Origin: Burhinus oedicnemus
Lineage: Eukaryota > Chordata > Aves > Charadriiformes > Burhinidae
Length of the DNA stretch: 64,000 nt
NCBI GenBank assembly: GCA_008921705.1
Contig: VFFE01006620.1
Coordinates: 524,987 to 588,986, forward strand
Direction: 5' to 3'
This document shows positions 62,894-64,000 of this stretch, piece after piece. The notes below the pieces were generated by a model. The model had not been told where the DNA came from and searched no databases. It was given only the letters and a program-made list of their open reading frames with translations. Made by a program: the position numbers and the translations under genes. Numbering within the stretch: the first letter of the stretch is position 1; every line of letters begins with the position of its first letter.

Positions 62894-64000
62894 GACCACT
62901 CGCAGAGCCAATTCTCATCAGATATAATATTCTCTGCCAGACTGAATGTGTTTAGGCTGTGATTGCTTTTGCATGGATCAAAAGGGCAGAAGGCCAAAGG
63001 GAGCCTAACTAACCCTTGTACAAGCACTAGGTATAGGGTCCTGTATTTCTTTGAAGTATGAAGTCCTTGTTGTAGTCCTCCTCTCTGCATTGCTTAAGAG
63101 GGCACAGAGAAGACACACATACCTCCCATCAAGCATACCATGGTAACTGCATGCTGCAGAGCTCTGAGAGACACTGTGCCAGCTGCAGGCACAATGCCAC
63201 GTGGACTTTTCTCTGGAGTAATGTTGCTGCTTACTGCCAATACCACAGAGCTGTTCCCTAAAGGCAGTTGCTACAGTACTCTCTATTTTTGTGTTTTAAG
63301 TGTGAGGTGATGGCTCTGTCTGTGTGAGTGAGTGGGAACCATGTGAATGTACATAGGAAATTATTCTCTTGGCTCTAGGGTAGCTGTTGAACAGGGTAAG
63401 TCCCAAAGGTTTGCATTTGTTTCTAATCAACAAAGTTTGCACTGTAATAAGAAACATAAGACACCCTCCTGCCACGGGCAAGGCTCATAATACACAGAGC
63501 TCACACACTGCTTTCAGTAGAACTGTTAAGAAAACAAGCTGAACAATGTTATACCTTGCTGGACAGTGTTATTATTTGACAGTGTAGTAAGTTACAAATG
63601 ACTTTAAGACTTCTTCCACTTCTTCCAAGACTTCTTTCTGTAACAAACTGGATCACAATAACCTTAGAAGTTTATCTTCTTCCTCTTCAAAAAAATGTTG
63701 TCAAAAAGAAAGGAAACATATGAGCCACATGGTACTCTCAGTATATGCCTCTTTTTTCTTCCTTAGCCATAATAATTTAGTTTCCACCAATGCCACCTCA
63801 GCAGAGAGAGAAAAGTTTCCAGGAACAGATAAAAGGGAGACCAGATTCCCAGCTATAACAAAGGAGAGCCTGCTTAAAAGTCAGCTGATTTTGACTGGGC
63901 GTAACCTTGATACTAGGATCCAGGGAAAGAAAATGTCAAACTGAATTTATTGGCCCCTGCCAAGGCATTCCCAAGGTCTGGCTGGAGTTGAAACAGCCCT
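62894..64000. other. non-coding stretch, nothing firmly recognised
   Basis: Frames are below about 75 codons apart from one minus-strand 108-codon frame (62764-63090) that crosses the polypyrimidine tract and is lysine-rich because of it. No repeat or gene could be supported to the window end. Confidence 0.45.

Noticed and set aside
1..64000. CRISPR array, operon, or bacterial or phage gene cluster
   Set aside because: No regularly spaced direct repeats of suitable length and no prokaryotic coding density were seen. CR1, MIR and ERV content indicate a vertebrate nuclear genome.

Overview
This window looks like nuclear DNA from a bird, probably a neoavian. It carries young and old CR1 (Chicken Repeat 1) LINE copies and several LTRs that I recognise from memory as avian endogenous-retrovirus types, with very old MIR-like SINE remnants in an AT-rich background. 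There are no bacterial or organellar features. I found no protein-coding gene, rRNA, tRNA or CRISPR array that I could support. The open frames are short, overlap on both strands, and show no recognisable domains. The one exception is a CR1 ORF2 remnant. The window is best read as a gene desert or the inside of a very long intron.

Layout. 1-13 kb is mostly unique AT-rich DNA with a small minisatellite (2.4 kb), a long polypyrimidine tract (3.4 kb), a GC/CA tract (10.4 kb) and a GC-richer patch (10.6-10.9 kb). An old decayed CR1 lies at 13.06-13.70 kb. An LTR-like element with a degenerate repeat array in its 3' part lies at 17.77-18.76 kb, and a minus-strand CR1 3' end abuts it. MIR-like fragments occur near 19.7, 24.1, 35.3 and 47.1 kb. 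An old minus-strand CR1 end lies at 25.96 kb. A (TTCCC)n array at 27.85 kb runs into a 765-base run of N. The far edge of that run is the 5' part of a minus-strand LTR (to 28,950) of the same family as the LTR at 44.08 kb. Old amniote or sauropsid repeats lie at 33.4 and 36.6 kb.

Three further LTRs follow on the plus strand: 39.58-40.14, 44.08-44.80 and 61.39-62.12 kb. No gag, pol or env coding sequence is visible beside any of them, so they are read as solo LTRs. A young-looking, 5'-truncated CR1 with a frameshifting deletion lies at 52.86-53.62 kb.

Nothing here forms a pathway or operon. The features that repay attention are the mobile-element archaeology, the LTR half-hidden by the assembly gap, one perfect 12-bp hairpin (50.54 kb), and a few acceptor-like polypyrimidine tracts or GC-richer patches that could mark unannotated exons or conserved non-coding elements. 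No previously undescribed system could be identified by reading. All family assignments rest on pattern memory, since no alignment could be run.
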